This document shows, one piece after another, positions 43,931 to 54,075 of a stretch of 64,000 nucleotides of DNA (its first letter is position 1; every line of letters starts with the position of its first letter). This DNA comes from Granulicella aggregans (GTDB taxonomy: Bacteria > Acidobacteriota > Terriglobia > Terriglobales > Acidobacteriaceae). The stretch lies in assembly GCF_025685565.1 (NCBI RefSeq), contig NZ_JAGSYE010000007.1, forward strand, positions 12,358 through 76,357, in the 5' to 3' direction. Both the position numbers and the translations under genes were made by a program. The notes beneath the pieces are model-generated. The model saw only the letters and a list, made by a program, of their open reading frames with translations. It had not been told where the DNA came from and did not search any database.

Positions 43931-45246
43931 TGGCTCGGGAAAACTGAACAGTGGCATAAGTGGAGGATCTCGTCTGAACTGGCCTAAGATGGCCTGAACG
44001 AGGAGATTGGATGAGCAGACGTCCCCGTCGGAAACACACGGCGGCGTTCAAGGCGAAGGTAGCTTTGGCAGCATTGAAGGGCGAGAAGACGCTCTTGGAA
44101 CTGGGACAGCAGTTCGATGTCCATGCCAACCAGATCACCCAGTGGAAGAGTTAGTTGCTGGAAGGCACGGCCGGTGTCTTCGGCGTCGAGGCGAAGACGG
44201 AGCCTGCCGAAGCTGCCGTCGATGTGAAGACACTGCACGCGAAGATCGGGCAGTTGACCCTGGAGAACGATTTTTTAGAAGGGGCGCTCACGAATCGGGG
44301 CCCCCACGGACGGAACTTCGTCCGTGGGGTGGGGGAGGGCCGGACTTCTGAGCGCAAGAAGATGATCGACCACGCGCACGAGCCGCCCATCAAGTTTCAG
44401 GCGAAGGTGCTGGGGATCAGCCGCGGCACGGCATATTACAAGCCGCGTCCGATGTCGGGAAAAGACCTTCTGTTGATGCGGAAGCTAGACGAACTGCATC
44501 TGAACTATCCCTTAGCGGGTAGCGGGATGTTGCGCGATCTGCTGCGGCAACAGGATGTGTGAGGCGGGCCGACTGTACATAGCCTCGCTGATGAAGAAGA
44601 TGGGCATCGAGGCCATCTATCGTAAGCGGAACACGTCGAGGCCCGCACCAGGACACAGGATTTACCCATATCTGCTGCGGGATATGGCGGTCACGCGGCC
44701 CAACCAGGTCTGGGCCATGGACATCAGCTACATCCCGATGGCGCGTGGCTTCGTCTACCTCGCCGCAGTGGTGGACTGGTTCAGCCGCAAGATCCTGAGC
44801 TGGAAACTGTCGATCACGATGGATGTCTCGTTCTGCCTCGAAGCAGTCGAAGAGGCGCTTTCGAAGCATGATAAACCGGAGATCTTCAACACCGACCAGG
44901 GCAGCCAGTTCCCCAGCGAGGCCTTCACCGTGCAGCTAAGAAAGAACGAGATCCAAATCAGCATGGACGGAAAGGGCTGCTGGCGCGACAATCTCTTCGT
45001 GGAGCGGATCTGGAGAACGATCAAGTACGAGGAGGTCTATCTCCGGGCCTACGACTCGGTCGAGCAAGCGAGAACTTAACTGGGAACCTACATCGAGTTC
45101 TACAACCAAACCAGATCCCACTCCAGCCTGAAAGGAAAGACCCCCAATCAGGTCCACTTCAACTGCCTGCCAGAAAACATGGCAGCCTAACCACGACAGA
45201 CCCTCCACCTAAGAATCATAGGAATCTGTTCAAACAAACCGAGCCA
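43931..45246 (+). mobile_element. Degenerate IS3-family element
   Basis: Imperfect terminal repeats, TGGCTCGG-n7-GAACAG at the left end (43931 on) and the complementary arrangement ending at 45246, bound a 1316-bp unit with OrfA/OrfB read rightward. No target duplication seen. The transposase is broken at three or more points. Confidence 0.78.
44011..45190 (+). pseudogene. IS3-family transposase OrfA/OrfB, multiply disrupted
   Basis: OrfA starts at ATG 44011 after GAGGAG: KHTAAFKAKVALAALKGEKT and LGQQFDVHANQITQWKS. It stops at TAG 44152, probably from a Gln codon, then continues in frame (LLEGTAGVFGVEAKTEPAE). OrfB has a frameshift near 44560 between LLRQQDV and LYIASLMKKMGIEAIYRKRN, and a TAA where RTIKYEEVYLRAYDSVEQART meets LGTYIEFYNQTRSHSSLKG. 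The DDE residues (WAMDISY, NTDQGSQF, DNLFVERIWR) remain. Confidence 0.85.
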
Positions 45247-45394
45247 TCTCTGTCGTCCTAATTGGAGTGATCATCTAAGGTGTGAAAGAGTGGGCATGGG
45301 CTGGAAGCGCCACCTTGATGGATTGATGGTGGTTTCACCCAACCTTCTTGCAGTGGGGGTATGTGCGGATTATGTTCTCGGAGTCGAGAACCGT

Positions 45395-46540
45395 TTACTG
45401 TGGCAGATATTCCGCCATCGCAGTGGCTGCTGCCGGAACCTTGTTGAGGACGAAGTCACGATAACTCCTCAGAAAAACTGAGACTGCAAAGGTATTAGCC
45501 CACTGCTGGATGGCGGCGGAGCGGAAATACCCGGACTGCTGCGCCACTTCAAAGCGCAGGATGCCATCCATGATCGACTCCACGGTCTGCTCATCATAGA
45601 AAATTCCAGTGGGCGAAGGGCCTGTTCCGCGTACAGTTTCGAGCGATCCCCCCTTGCCATAAGCTATAACGGGACGGCCACACGCCTGTGCCTCGAGGGG
45701 GACCATGCCAAAGTCTTCGTCAGCAGCGAAAAGCAGGGCTCGGCACCGGGCGTATTCATGCCAAAGCGTGTCAGTGGAGGTCCCCCCGAGGAAGGTAATG
45801 AGATGTGGCGTTGCTGCTGCGGCTCTCTTCAGAGCTTCAAGTTCCGGCCCTGACCCGATAATTCGCAACGTGCGGCCAAGGCGCATGCAGGCCTCTATCA
45901 GCAGATCCGTGCGCTTATAGCCAACTAGACGACCAGCGCATAGGTAGTGATCACCGGGAGTGGACCAGAGTTGGGCGCGATGCACGTCGATAGGCGGATA
46001 GATGACGGTACTCTCGCGGCCGTAAAAACGACGGATGCGATCGGCAACGTAATTTGAATTAGCGATGAAGTGAGTGACCCGCTCTGAGGCTCCAGTGTCC
46101 CAGGAGCGAATGCGACCAGCGATGGATGAGAAAATGGCGCGTGTCAGGCCGTTCATCTGCGCTCGATACGCGTCATAGCCGTCGTAGAGGTAGCGCATAG
46201 GTGAATGGCAGTAGCAGATATGGATAGCCCCGGGGTCGATGCGAACGCCTTTCACCGGCCCGCTGTCGGACGAGAGAATGAGATTGTATCCTCGCAAATC
46301 TAGACTTTCGGTCGCCGCTGGATACAGTGGCAATGCGTGCCGATGAAATCGGCTCGCGAGCGGGAGCTTCTGCAAAAACGTTGTATGAAGCTCACGATCT
46401 CGTAGGCCGGTAGGAATGCCAGCCGGCTCCGCAACTAGAGTATAGATAGGAGCCTCGGGGAAGAGGCTAGCGATGCATTCAGCTACGCGCTCCCCACCGC
46501 CTTGAGTGACGAACCAATGATGGATGATGGCTACCCGCAA
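45395..46540 (-). CDS. GT4 glycosyltransferase
   Basis: A 381-residue GT-B glycosyltransferase if started at TTG 46540 (RVAIIHHWFV begins the usual N-terminal strand); an in-frame GTG 46639 would add 33 residues without family character. N-terminal acceptor domain: VTQGGGERVAECIASLFPEAPIYTLV. C-terminal GT4 donor domain: HYLCAGRLVGYKRTDLLIEACMRLG, LRIIGSGPELEALK and EDFGMVPLEAQACGRPVIAYGKGG with the paired Glu of retaining GT4 enzymes. Cytoplasmic, probably adds a mannose-like sugar to the lipid-linked repeat unit. Divergent from the acyltransferase gene. Confidence 0.87.
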   Translation of the reverse strand: MRVAIIHHWFVTQGGGERVAECIASLFPEAPIYTLVAEPAGIPTGLRDRELHTTFLQKLPLASRFHRHALPLYPAATESLDLRGYNLILSSDSGPVKGVRIDPGAIHICYCHSPMRYLYDGYDAYRAQMNGLTRAIFSSIAGRIRSWDTGASERVTHFIANSNYVADRIRRFYGRESTVIYPPIDVHRAQLWSTPGDHYLCAGRLVGYKRTDLLIEACMRLGRTLRIIGSGPELEALKRAAAATPHLITFLGGTSTDTLWHEYARCRALLFAADEDFGMVPLEAQACGRPVIAYGKGGSLETVRGTGPSPTGIFYDEQTVESIMDGILRFEVAQQSGYFRSAAIQQWANTFAVSVFLRSYRDFVLNKVPAAATAMAEYLPQ

Positions 46541-46663
46541 CCTTTTAGATCCTCTCTTTGGATGCTTCGGGAGTCCACTTCTACATTGCTGGTGCCCCCC
46601 GAGCGGCGGGCGGCGAAGGATGTTCTTTCGGCAACTCACACAATCATATACTCTATAAGCGTT

Positions 46664-47266
46664 ATGGCCAATGTGTTCAAAATGTTCGGCGGGGTTCTCG
46701 ACCAGGCCAGGAAAATTCCGCCGCGCTTGAGGGCTCTTCTGATTTATCCGTTATATGGGCTCAGGTTCCGCAAATTTGGAAGGAACTCGAAACTGATTGG
46801 GAGCGATGGTATCCTTGTGGGAGACGGTGTAAGCCTAGGCGACTTCTGCTGGATTGAAGCGGTGAAGAGCTATGCCGGCCTAAACTACAATCCGCGGCTC
46901 CTGATCGGGCGGCGGGTAGCGGTGAGCGACCTTACCCATATTTCTTGCGTCAACAAGATTGATATTGGAGATGACTGTCTGATTGGAAGTAAGGTTTATA
47001 TAGGGGACCATTCTCATGGCACTATCAGTAATATCTCTGAGCTAGCGAATGTTGCTCCCGCGGAACGACCTCTAGGTGACATAGGTGAGGTGACCATTGG
47101 AGCGAAAACCTGGATCTGCGACGGGGCAGTGATTCTTGCGGGAACAACAATAGCGCAGTCGTCGATTATTGCCGCAAATAGTGTGGTTCGATTGCGGGAA
47201 GAGCGAGCAGCGCTGATCGCCGGCGCACCGGCGCGGGTAATTCGATATCTGGATGGCGTGGAATAA
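46664..47266 (+). CDS. Left-handed beta-helix acyltransferase (WcaF-like)
   Basis: A 200-residue protein. ATG 46664 is taken because the upstream reading overlaps the divergent gene and does not look like protein. Hexapeptide repeats run through about residues 55-185 (IGSDGILVGDGVSLGDFCWIEA, IDIGDDCLIGSKVYIGDHSH, VTIGAKTWICDGAVILAGTTI) with the catalytic-type HSH. It ends with APARVIRYL, as in WcaF/WbbJ O-acetyltransferases. It overlaps the next glycosyltransferase gene by 14 bp (operon). Probably O-acetylates a sugar of the repeat unit. Confidence 0.86.
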   Translation: MANVFKMFGGVLDQARKIPPRLRALLIYPLYGLRFRKFGRNSKLIGSDGILVGDGVSLGDFCWIEAVKSYAGLNYNPRLLIGRRVAVSDLTHISCVNKIDIGDDCLIGSKVYIGDHSHGTISNISELANVAPAERPLGDIGEVTIGAKTWICDGAVILAGTTIAQSSIIAANSVVRLREERAALIAGAPARVIRYLDGVE

Positions 47267-48317
47267 CGTGCGTGATATAGCCAAGCCAAAGCACCGCCGG
47301 GTATTCGACATCGCTATCGGCATCCCGGCTTACAACCGCTGCTCTGAGTTGAGCGAGCTGTTGGGGTCTATCTATGCACAGACAGTGCTTCCGCGGGAGA
47401 TAACGATTTGTGAAGACAACTCGCCAGAACGTGAGGCGATTCGCAAAGTTGCGGCTGATTGGGGGGGGCACTTTGCGCCCGAAGGATGCATTGTCAATTA
47501 TCAGGAGAATGACGCGAATCTAGGCTTCGACGGGAACTTCAGAAAAGTAATCTCTGCTTCTCATGCGCGGTGGGTCATGGTGATGGGAAATGATGACCTT
47601 ATGCTGGATATCTGCATCGAGACTACCGAGAGATATCTGCTGGAGCATCCTGGTATCTCGATAGTGTCGAGATCATTTCTCCGCTTCAGCACGGACATCA
47701 CCGAACCATTGGGTATAAGTCGTCTGTCAGAGGTTGATTGTGTTTTTAGGAAAGATGATAGCTCAGCGAAAATGATTTTTCGAACCTGCGGATTTATTCC
47801 TGGGCTGGTATTCGATCGGACGTGGGCTGATGCCAATGCGACAAATCTGTATGACGGGACTTTGTACTACCAGATCTATCTAGCGTCGATTGCATTCTGT
47901 GAGTCCGGTATTGGGTACATCGCAAAGCCTATCGTGGCCGGCCGCAGTGGTAACCCGCCGATGTTTGGCGTGGCAGCGTCGGAGCAGAAGTTGCATATCC
48001 CGGGATCTTATAGCCCTAAAGGGAGGGCAAATATGTGGGCTTCGGTATTGCGCATCTCGAGGGAAATCGGAAATAGATATAGCATCGATTTGTATACGGA
48101 GATGAAGAGCGAGCTTGAGGTCAGGCAATCATTCCACATCTTTGAAATGTATGCAGGTGCGGATCGCGAGGTCTCTGCGGAGTTGCGTAGGGAGCTAATC
48201 GCGCTTGATTTATTTAGCCATCCGATGCCGCGTTTACTATATGCATTGAATCGCGTCTTTGGACGCAGGGCAAATGCGTTTTATGTTCTCTTGCGAAAGA
48301 TTATCCAGCGAGACTAG
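47253..48317 (+). CDS. GT2 glycosyltransferase
   Basis: A 354-residue protein with an N-terminal GT-A domain: FDIAIGIPAYNRCSELSELLGSI, ICEDNSPEREAIRK, ENDANLGFDGNFRKVI and MVMGNDDLML in place of a classical DxD. The C-terminal about 120 residues are helical. Probably transfers a hexose-type sugar to the lipid-linked intermediate. It overlaps the acyltransferase upstream by 14 bp and lies 42 bp before the flippase gene in the same operon. Confidence 0.86.
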   Translation: MAWNNVRDIAKPKHRRVFDIAIGIPAYNRCSELSELLGSIYAQTVLPREITICEDNSPEREAIRKVAADWGGHFAPEGCIVNYQENDANLGFDGNFRKVISASHARWVMVMGNDDLMLDICIETTERYLLEHPGISIVSRSFLRFSTDITEPLGISRLSEVDCVFRKDDSSAKMIFRTCGFIPGLVFDRTWADANATNLYDGTLYYQIYLASIAFCESGIGYIAKPIVAGRSGNPPMFGVAASEQKLHIPGSYSPKGRANMWASVLRISREIGNRYSIDLYTEMKSELEVRQSFHIFEMYAGADREVSAELRRELIALDLFSHPMPRLLYALNRVFGRRANAFYVLLRKIIQRD

Positions 48318-48359
48318 CGGGCTCTTGTTAGAAATATTGCCAAATCACAGAAAATACTC

Positions 48360-49838
48360 TTGAAGCGACTTTTGATCAAAAACGCGGTAGCTAATGTTGG
48401 ACGCGGTGGGACTGCGGCCCTGGTCGCGCTTGTTTTGCCCCCGGTACTGATCCGACATATGCCTCCCGGCGCATACGCAGTATGGGTTTTGATCCTACAG
48501 GTCTCGGCATACATGGGCTTTCTCGACTTTGGCTTGCAGGCGGCGGTGGGACGCTACATTGCTTTTGCGGAGGAAAAGAAGGATCCAGCGTGGCGAGACG
48601 GAATCTTCAGTACGGCACTCGTCGGGCTTTCGATAGCAGCCGGTATAGGGATCCTATGCCTGCTGGCCGTGGCGCTGGAGGCACGGCATATCTTTCCTAG
48701 TACTCCGGCGGCACTGCTGCCTGCGATGCGAGTGGCAATTGTCATCGCCGGCCTTTCGACTGCTTTAGGTCTGCCGGCTTCAGCGTGGAACGGAGTCTTT
48801 ATCGGCATGCAGCGGTATGAGATCCCTGCGATTACGATTACCAGCGGTCGTCTGCTGTCTTCTATCGGGCTTGTTTTGGCTGCGCTCGAGGGGAGGTCGT
48901 TAGTCTTCATGGCGTGTGTTGTTGCTGCGACAAATCTATTGACATATTCAAGCCAGTTTGTCGTGCTACGCCGCTTGTTCCCAGATATCACCTTACGGCT
49001 AAGCCTTATCTCCGAGATAACAGTAAGGGAACTCTCGGGTTATTGCGTGAGTCTAACGGTGTGGTCATTCAGCACACTCCTTGTCACGGGTATCGATCTT
49101 ATTCTTGTGGGCAGATTCGACTTCGGCGCAGTGGCAATTTACTCAGCGGCGGCGATTCTGATTTCGTTTCTAGGGGGATTGCAGGCGTCAGTGTTTAGCG
49201 TGATTATGCCGCACTCAGCAGCGTTACACGCCGGAGGCAATGCGAAGGCATTGGGAGATCTGTTGCTCCAGTCTACGAGGTTGAGCATTATCTTTCTTCT
49301 GCTGACGGGGCTTCCTCTGTTGGTCTGTGCCTCGCCGATCATCCGGATCTGGCTGGGGCAGCCGTATGCGATTCAAGGTAGCAGAATTCTGATCGTGCTG
49401 GTAGTAGGTAATATGATTCGTCTGCTGGGCGTGCCATATGCTTCGATCCTGGTGGGAACCGGTCAGCAGCGACTAGTTTTCCTTAGCCCACTGATGGAAG
49501 GAATTTCTAACCTGATCGCGAGTATAGTGTTGGGAAAGTTATTTGGAGCGATCGGTGTCGCCTGGGGGACGTTGATAGGAGCCGTCATTGGTATCGGCGC
49601 GACTATCGCTTATAGCTTGCCTAGGACGCGGCGGTGGATTGATATTTCGCCGCTGACACTGCTGGCTCAGGTCCTGAGGATCATAGCGCTCTGTGGTCTG
49701 CCTCTTATACTAGCGTTGCCGCTGCGATACTTTATCGCCCAACGCTTCGCTGGCTTGATGACTATGGCATCGGCGATCTCCGTGAGCATTTGCATTGTGC
49801 TGGCGGGGAAGGCTATGCTAAAGCGCAGGAGGGCCTAG
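48360..49838 (+). CDS. Wzx-type polysaccharide flippase
   Basis: A 492-residue integral membrane protein of the MATE/PST family with about 12-14 helices (GGTAALVALVLPPVLI, ALVGLSIAAGIGILCLLAVAL, SLTVWSFSTLLVTGIDLILVG, LLTGLPLLVCASPIIRIWLG). The start KRLLIKNAVANVGRGGTAALV and the DFGLQAAVGRYIAFAEEKKD loop are typical of Wzx proteins. It exports the undecaprenyl-linked repeat unit to the periplasm. TTG start, spaced 42 bp from the GT2 gene. Its TAG overlaps the GTG of the next acyltransferase gene by one base. Confidence 0.9.
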   Translation: MKRLLIKNAVANVGRGGTAALVALVLPPVLIRHMPPGAYAVWVLILQVSAYMGFLDFGLQAAVGRYIAFAEEKKDPAWRDGIFSTALVGLSIAAGIGILCLLAVALEARHIFPSTPAALLPAMRVAIVIAGLSTALGLPASAWNGVFIGMQRYEIPAITITSGRLLSSIGLVLAALEGRSLVFMACVVAATNLLTYSSQFVVLRRLFPDITLRLSLISEITVRELSGYCVSLTVWSFSTLLVTGIDLILVGRFDFGAVAIYSAAAILISFLGGLQASVFSVIMPHSAALHAGGNAKALGDLLLQSTRLSIIFLLLTGLPLLVCASPIIRIWLGQPYAIQGSRILIVLVVGNMIRLLGVPYASILVGTGQQRLVFLSPLMEGISNLIASIVLGKLFGAIGVAWGTLIGAVIGIGATIAYSLPRTRRWIDISPLTLLAQVLRIIALCGLPLILALPLRYFIAQRFAGLMTMASAISVSICIVLAGKAMLKRRRA

Positions 49839-50437
49839 TGTCATCTGCCTCAAGGAGACTTCGTGGCCCGCTGGCCATTGCCAAGAAATTTCTCGTCAAT
49901 CGACCGTTAGGACTTCGTGGAATGGCCGCTACTTCAAGCTTTCTGCGACCATGGAAGATAAGAGGGCGAGCGAATGTTTCAGTTGGCAAGCGTAGTGTAA
50001 TCATGCCCGGATCGCATCTGGAAGCGATATCTGTTTATGGAGAGCAGAGGTTTCAACCATCGATCACAATAGGCAATGATGTTTATATTGGACGGCAATG
50101 CTTTATGACGGCTACACGGGGACTGGTGATCGGGGACGGTAGCGTCTTCGGCGATAACGTCTACTTGGGCGACAGCTTGCATGGGACCGATCCCACTAAG
50201 GGGCTCATCATGCGGCAGAACCTCGAAAGTAAAGGCCCGATCGTCATTGGCGACAATTGTTTTCTGGGTTATCGAGTTGCAGTAACTCCCGGCGTAACCT
50301 TAGGGGAGTGGTGCGTTGTAGGGGCCAATTCTGTTGTCACAAAGTCTTTCCCGCCGTATTCGATGATAGCTGGAGCGCCAGCGCGGATGATAAAGCGCTA
50401 TTCCTTGGAAGAGCGGGCTTGGGTGCGAGTGAACTAA
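49838..50437 (+). CDS. Hexapeptide-repeat acyltransferase
   Basis: A 199-residue left-handed beta-helix acyltransferase. GTG 49838 overlaps the stop of the flippase gene (TAGTG) and has AGGAGGG about 5 nt upstream, so translation is coupled. Repeats: ITIGNDVYIGRQCFMTATRGLVIGDGSVFGDNVYLGDSLHG with the catalytic-type His, and IVIGDNCFLGYRVAVTPGVTLGEWCVVGANSVV; ends IAGAPARMIKRY. Probably a second O-acetyltransferase of the repeat unit, distinct from the one at 46664. Confidence 0.86.
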   Translation: MSSASRRLRGPLAIAKKFLVNRPLGLRGMAATSSFLRPWKIRGRANVSVGKRSVIMPGSHLEAISVYGEQRFQPSITIGNDVYIGRQCFMTATRGLVIGDGSVFGDNVYLGDSLHGTDPTKGLIMRQNLESKGPIVIGDNCFLGYRVAVTPGVTLGEWCVVGANSVVTKSFPPYSMIAGAPARMIKRYSLEERAWVRVN

Positions 50438-50653
50438 GGTCTCGATCCCCGATTCGGTGACGTTGGTCCTTGGCGCTGAAATCGCCATTTTGTCCAAACG
50501 TTCGGAGGTCCAAGGGGACGTAACTCATTCAAGATTCGAGCCGTATCAGATTGTGCTGTAGTAACAGATTGCTCCTGCTACTGATTATGATTTGCGATCG
50601 CAAGGAAACAAAGCGGTGCAGACAGGCAGTTCTGCAATCCAGACGGAGGGAAG

Positions 50654-51784
50654 TTGAAGGATCGAGTATTGATTACAGGTGGCGCCGGGTTCATCGGTTC
50701 GAGGCTGGCACGTCGTCTTGTGGTTGCGGGTTACGAAGTCTCGATTTTGGATAACTTCAGCCCACAGATTCACGGCGGCCAAATTGAACTTTCTCATGAT
50801 CTGCGGAATACGACTCAATTGTTTCGCGGTGACGTACGCGATATTAGTCTTCTTGAGCAGGCCCTAGAGGGTGTGCACGTACTGGTTCATCTGGCGGCTG
50901 AAACTGGGACGGGGCAGTCGATGTATCGTGTGCGCCACTATACCGAAGTGAACATTGGCGCGACGTCGAGCTTAATGGAATTGCTCCTCACAGGAAAGTA
51001 TCCTCTGCGCAGCCTGGTAGTAGCTTCGTCCCGGGCGGTGTATGGCGAGGGCGCTGCGAAGTGCCCGCAGCACGGACCTGTCTTTCCGGAGGCGCGATCG
51101 GGCAAAGATATGAAAACGGGGGACTTTGAGCCGAAATGTCCAATCTGCAGGGCTTCAACGTCAATGCTGTTGACCTCTGAGGATGCTCCGTTTCAACCGT
51201 CTTCTCTTTATGGTCTGACGAAGCAGGTACAGGAGCAGATGGTTCTGTTGTATGCATCCACATTAGGAATAAACGGCTTCGCATTGAGATATCAAAATGT
51301 CTATGGTCCCGGACAATCCCTCAAGAATCCCTACACCGGAATTCTCGCCATTTTTTCGAATCAGGCACGGGCGAATCGGCCAATCTACATCTTCGAGGAT
51401 GGCAAGGAGAGTCGCGATTTCGTTTACGTAGATGACGTGGTCGAAGCTACGTTCCGGGCAGTCGAGGCGCTCCCACAGAAGCCTGTCGCGTTGAATGTGG
51501 GAACAGGCGTGGCAGTTACCGTCGCCGAGCTCGTTGATTTGGTGATCTCGTATTATTCGAGCGGTTCGAGTGTAACGACTACCGGCGCTTTCCGCGACGG
51601 GGATATTCGTCATAACTGTGCGAATACGGAGAGGTTACAGTCACTACTCGGCTACACGCCAACATGGAAGTTCACTGCGGGAATACAAGAGTTTCTTGGT
51701 TGGGCCCGCAGTCAGGATGTTGACGCGGGTAAGTATGAACAGTCGCTCGCAGAGCTTCGGAACAAAGGATTGATGTATGGCTAG
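50654..51784 (+). CDS. NAD-dependent nucleotide-sugar epimerase/dehydratase
   Basis: A 376-residue extended SDR enzyme: LITGGAGFIGSRLARRL (NAD-binding GxxGxxG), LVHLAAETGTG, ASSRAVYGEG, catalytic YGLTK and DFVYVDDVVEAT. A Cys-rich insert (KCPQHGP ... KCPICRAS) between strands, probably zinc-binding, is as in dTDP-L-rhamnose 4-epimerase-like enzymes, so a 6-deoxy-sugar substrate is possible but not proven. TTG start with GGAGGG about 5 nt upstream. It overlaps the next GT2 gene by 8 bp; that gene resembles rhamnosyltransferases. Confidence 0.87.
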   Translation: MKDRVLITGGAGFIGSRLARRLVVAGYEVSILDNFSPQIHGGQIELSHDLRNTTQLFRGDVRDISLLEQALEGVHVLVHLAAETGTGQSMYRVRHYTEVNIGATSSLMELLLTGKYPLRSLVVASSRAVYGEGAAKCPQHGPVFPEARSGKDMKTGDFEPKCPICRASTSMLLTSEDAPFQPSSLYGLTKQVQEQMVLLYASTLGINGFALRYQNVYGPGQSLKNPYTGILAIFSNQARANRPIYIFEDGKESRDFVYVDDVVEATFRAVEALPQKPVALNVGTGVAVTVAELVDLVISYYSSGSSVTTTGAFRDGDIRHNCANTERLQSLLGYTPTWKFTAGIQEFLGWARSQDVDAGKYEQSLAELRNKGLMYG

Positions 51785-52691
51785 GCTTGGATTGATTGGT
51801 GTTGTGACTGTCACCTACAATAGCGCCACAGTGTTGCCTTCTTTTCTGGAGTGTCTCACTGCCCAGACCCACCGGGAGTTTATATTGTTCGCGGTGGACA
51901 ATGCTTCGAATGACGCGACTATCCAGATGTTGACAGAATGCTCGGACGATCGGATCCGCGTGATCGCAAACGCAGTAAACGTTGGTGTCGCTGAAGGAAA
52001 TAATCAAGGGATCGCTGCTGCGATCGCAGCCGGCTGCTCTTCCGTATGGTTACTAAATAACGACACAGAATTTGATAACACCCTGCTTGCTCAGCTAGCT
52101 ACAAACATGGTGACCGAGCAGGTGGGGATGATCTGCCCAAAGATTATGTACTACGATGAGCCCGGCAAGATTTGGGCCGCAGGCGGAACATTCCAGCAAA
52201 GATATGGGTATCGGAGTGTTCACTATGGCGAAGGAGAGTTGGACCAGGGTCAATACGATGAACAGCGTCTGGTCACATACGTACCAACCTGTTGCGTATT
52301 GATCTCAGCGGAGGTCTTCGAAAAAGTTGGCATGATGGATCCGCGATACTTTGTCTATGTAGATGATGTCGATTTCATGTACCGCGCGATGAAGGATGGT
52401 ATCCGACTGCTTTATTTTCCCAGGGCGAAGCTGCTTCACAAAGTCTCTTCTTTAACTGGACAAGAAGAGTCGATCTCTATGATTCGGTTTTGCACTCGAA
52501 ACCGCGTATTCTTTCTCCTAAAACATTTTGGCTTATTGCGGTCTTCGCCGTTGCTTCTTGGCTATCAGATACACTTCTTGATCGGCCGACTTACGGGTAA
52601 ACTCAAGAATGATGTGTACTTCGAGAAACAGAGGGCGGTGAAACGCGGCTACGAGATGTGGCGAGCATCCTTATCCGAGCCCCCTCACTGA
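51777..52691 (+). CDS. GT2 glycosyltransferase, rhamnosyltransferase-like
   Basis: A 304-residue GT-A enzyme: GVVTVTYNSATVLPSFLECL, FAVDNASNDATIQML, NVGVAEGNNQGIAAAI, LLNNDTEFDN (DxD-like region) and MMDPRYFVYVDDVDFMYRA with the catalytic acid region. This is the WbbL/rhamnosyltransferase-like branch. It overlaps the epimerase gene by 8 bp, suggesting that the two make and use the same sugar. Its 3' end overlaps the convergent GT4 gene by 7 bp. Confidence 0.87.
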   Translation: MARLGLIGVVTVTYNSATVLPSFLECLTAQTHREFILFAVDNASNDATIQMLTECSDDRIRVIANAVNVGVAEGNNQGIAAAIAAGCSSVWLLNNDTEFDNTLLAQLATNMVTEQVGMICPKIMYYDEPGKIWAAGGTFQQRYGYRSVHYGEGELDQGQYDEQRLVTYVPTCCVLISAEVFEKVGMMDPRYFVYVDDVDFMYRAMKDGIRLLYFPRAKLLHKVSSLTGQEESISMIRFCTRNRVFFLLKHFGLLRSSPLLLGYQIHFLIGRLTGKLKNDVYFEKQRAVKRGYEMWRASLSEPPH

Positions 52692-53806
52692 GGCGTTTGT
52701 ATATCACTGCACTGTTCGCCTACGGCCGCGGCTTTTACGATCATATTCCATATCACCCCCGCAGTTGTCTTATAGTTGTAGCGGGCTGCGAAGCGGGTGA
52801 ATCTTTCCGCATTGGAAGGGTCCTCCCTGAGATGGACAGCGTAGCGTATTTTCATAGCAATATCTTCAGGAGAGTGCGGATCACATAGAACAGCAACTTC
52901 TCCGCATACCTCTGGTAAAGAAGCAGTATCTGAAACGACAATTGGGCAACCAAGTGAGAGAGCCTCGAGGGGCGGTAAGCCAAATCCTTCATAGAGAGAC
53001 GGAAATACGAAGCAGCCCGCGTTCTCGTATAGCGAACGCAGTTCTTCGTCGCTGATATAGCCCACGTTCTTGACCTTCGATAGATTCAACGGCTCCTCTT
53101 TCGAACCGTGCCGGCCGACAATGGAAGCAGTTTGGCCTACTAGGACTACCTCGATGTCAGTGCCCTCCAGAAACGCGAGTGCGGCGATGAGAGCCTTGAA
53201 GTTCTTGTTAGGACTCATGGAGCCTACGGCCAGCGCATAGCGGAACCGTGTTAGGTCAAAGCGCGATTGGATTGAATTATCCTGCGTCACCTGTAGCAGA
53301 TGTTGCGCGCCCGGATAGGCGACCGTGATACGCGACGGATGAGCTCCACACCAACGGACAAGCTCACGTTTAGAAAACTGAGAAACGGTGACAATGCAGA
53401 GGGCGGTACGACAAAGAACTAACGAAAGGAATCTGTACCAAATGAGATAAGAACGAGAGAAACCTGCGGGAGCGGCGAAAACGATAGCATCGTGGATCGT
53501 TAGAAGATTTCGCGGGTGAATAAGAGGCGCACTACCACTCGGGGAAAACAGGATGCCATTGAAAGCGTAAAAAGGAAGTTCACATTGTTCCCAAGAATGA
53601 CCACTGAGTATGCCCACTGGTCTGACAATTAAATGTTTATATGGGAAGAGCTCTGTAACGGACTTAGGGACTAATATTACGACCGTTACCTTATACTTCA
53701 AGGTGTCCAAAAGCAAGTCCAGATGATGCAGTAATTCCCGACCGAAACGTGGCACTCCCGAGAGTCTAGCGGCAAGGAACCGGCCGTTGATGTAAATAGG
53801 TCGCAT
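52685..53806 (-). CDS. GT4 glycosyltransferase
   Basis: A 373-residue GT-B enzyme: INGRFLAARLSGVPRFGREL at the N-terminus, NLLTIHDAIVFAAPAGFS, YALAVGSMSPNKNFKALIAAL and the donor site FVFPSLYEGFGLPPLEALSLGCPIVVSDTASLPEVCG with paired Glu residues. Probably a mannosyltransferase-type enzyme of repeat-unit assembly. It is encoded against its neighbours: convergent with the GT2 gene and divergent from the polymerase-like gene, so it has its own promoter near 53.8-53.9 kb. Confidence 0.88.
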   Translation of the reverse strand: MRPIYINGRFLAARLSGVPRFGRELLHHLDLLLDTLKYKVTVVILVPKSVTELFPYKHLIVRPVGILSGHSWEQCELPFYAFNGILFSPSGSAPLIHPRNLLTIHDAIVFAAPAGFSRSYLIWYRFLSLVLCRTALCIVTVSQFSKRELVRWCGAHPSRITVAYPGAQHLLQVTQDNSIQSRFDLTRFRYALAVGSMSPNKNFKALIAALAFLEGTDIEVVLVGQTASIVGRHGSKEEPLNLSKVKNVGYISDEELRSLYENAGCFVFPSLYEGFGLPPLEALSLGCPIVVSDTASLPEVCGEVAVLCDPHSPEDIAMKIRYAVHLREDPSNAERFTRFAARYNYKTTAGVIWNMIVKAAAVGEQCSDIQTPQ

Positions 53807-54075
53807 TGGTCACCTCGCACAATAATAACAGTCGTAGAAGTACATTTCTTCTTTTTCGCGTCCGGTACTGCGCCAAGCAACCCTAATGTTTGGCGTTGGT
53901 ATGGCAGTCTTCGATATAGAGCGCGCGGCAGGAGCGCTACGGTGTCGGCCGCGTCAAAATGGTGAATAGACGATTCATTGCCCAGTCTGAAGAGCGGGAT
54001 GACTTCATCATCGTCCACGAGACAATGTACGATAGTCGAGGGGGCATACCGCACAATGTCCAGAAAGGAAATAAG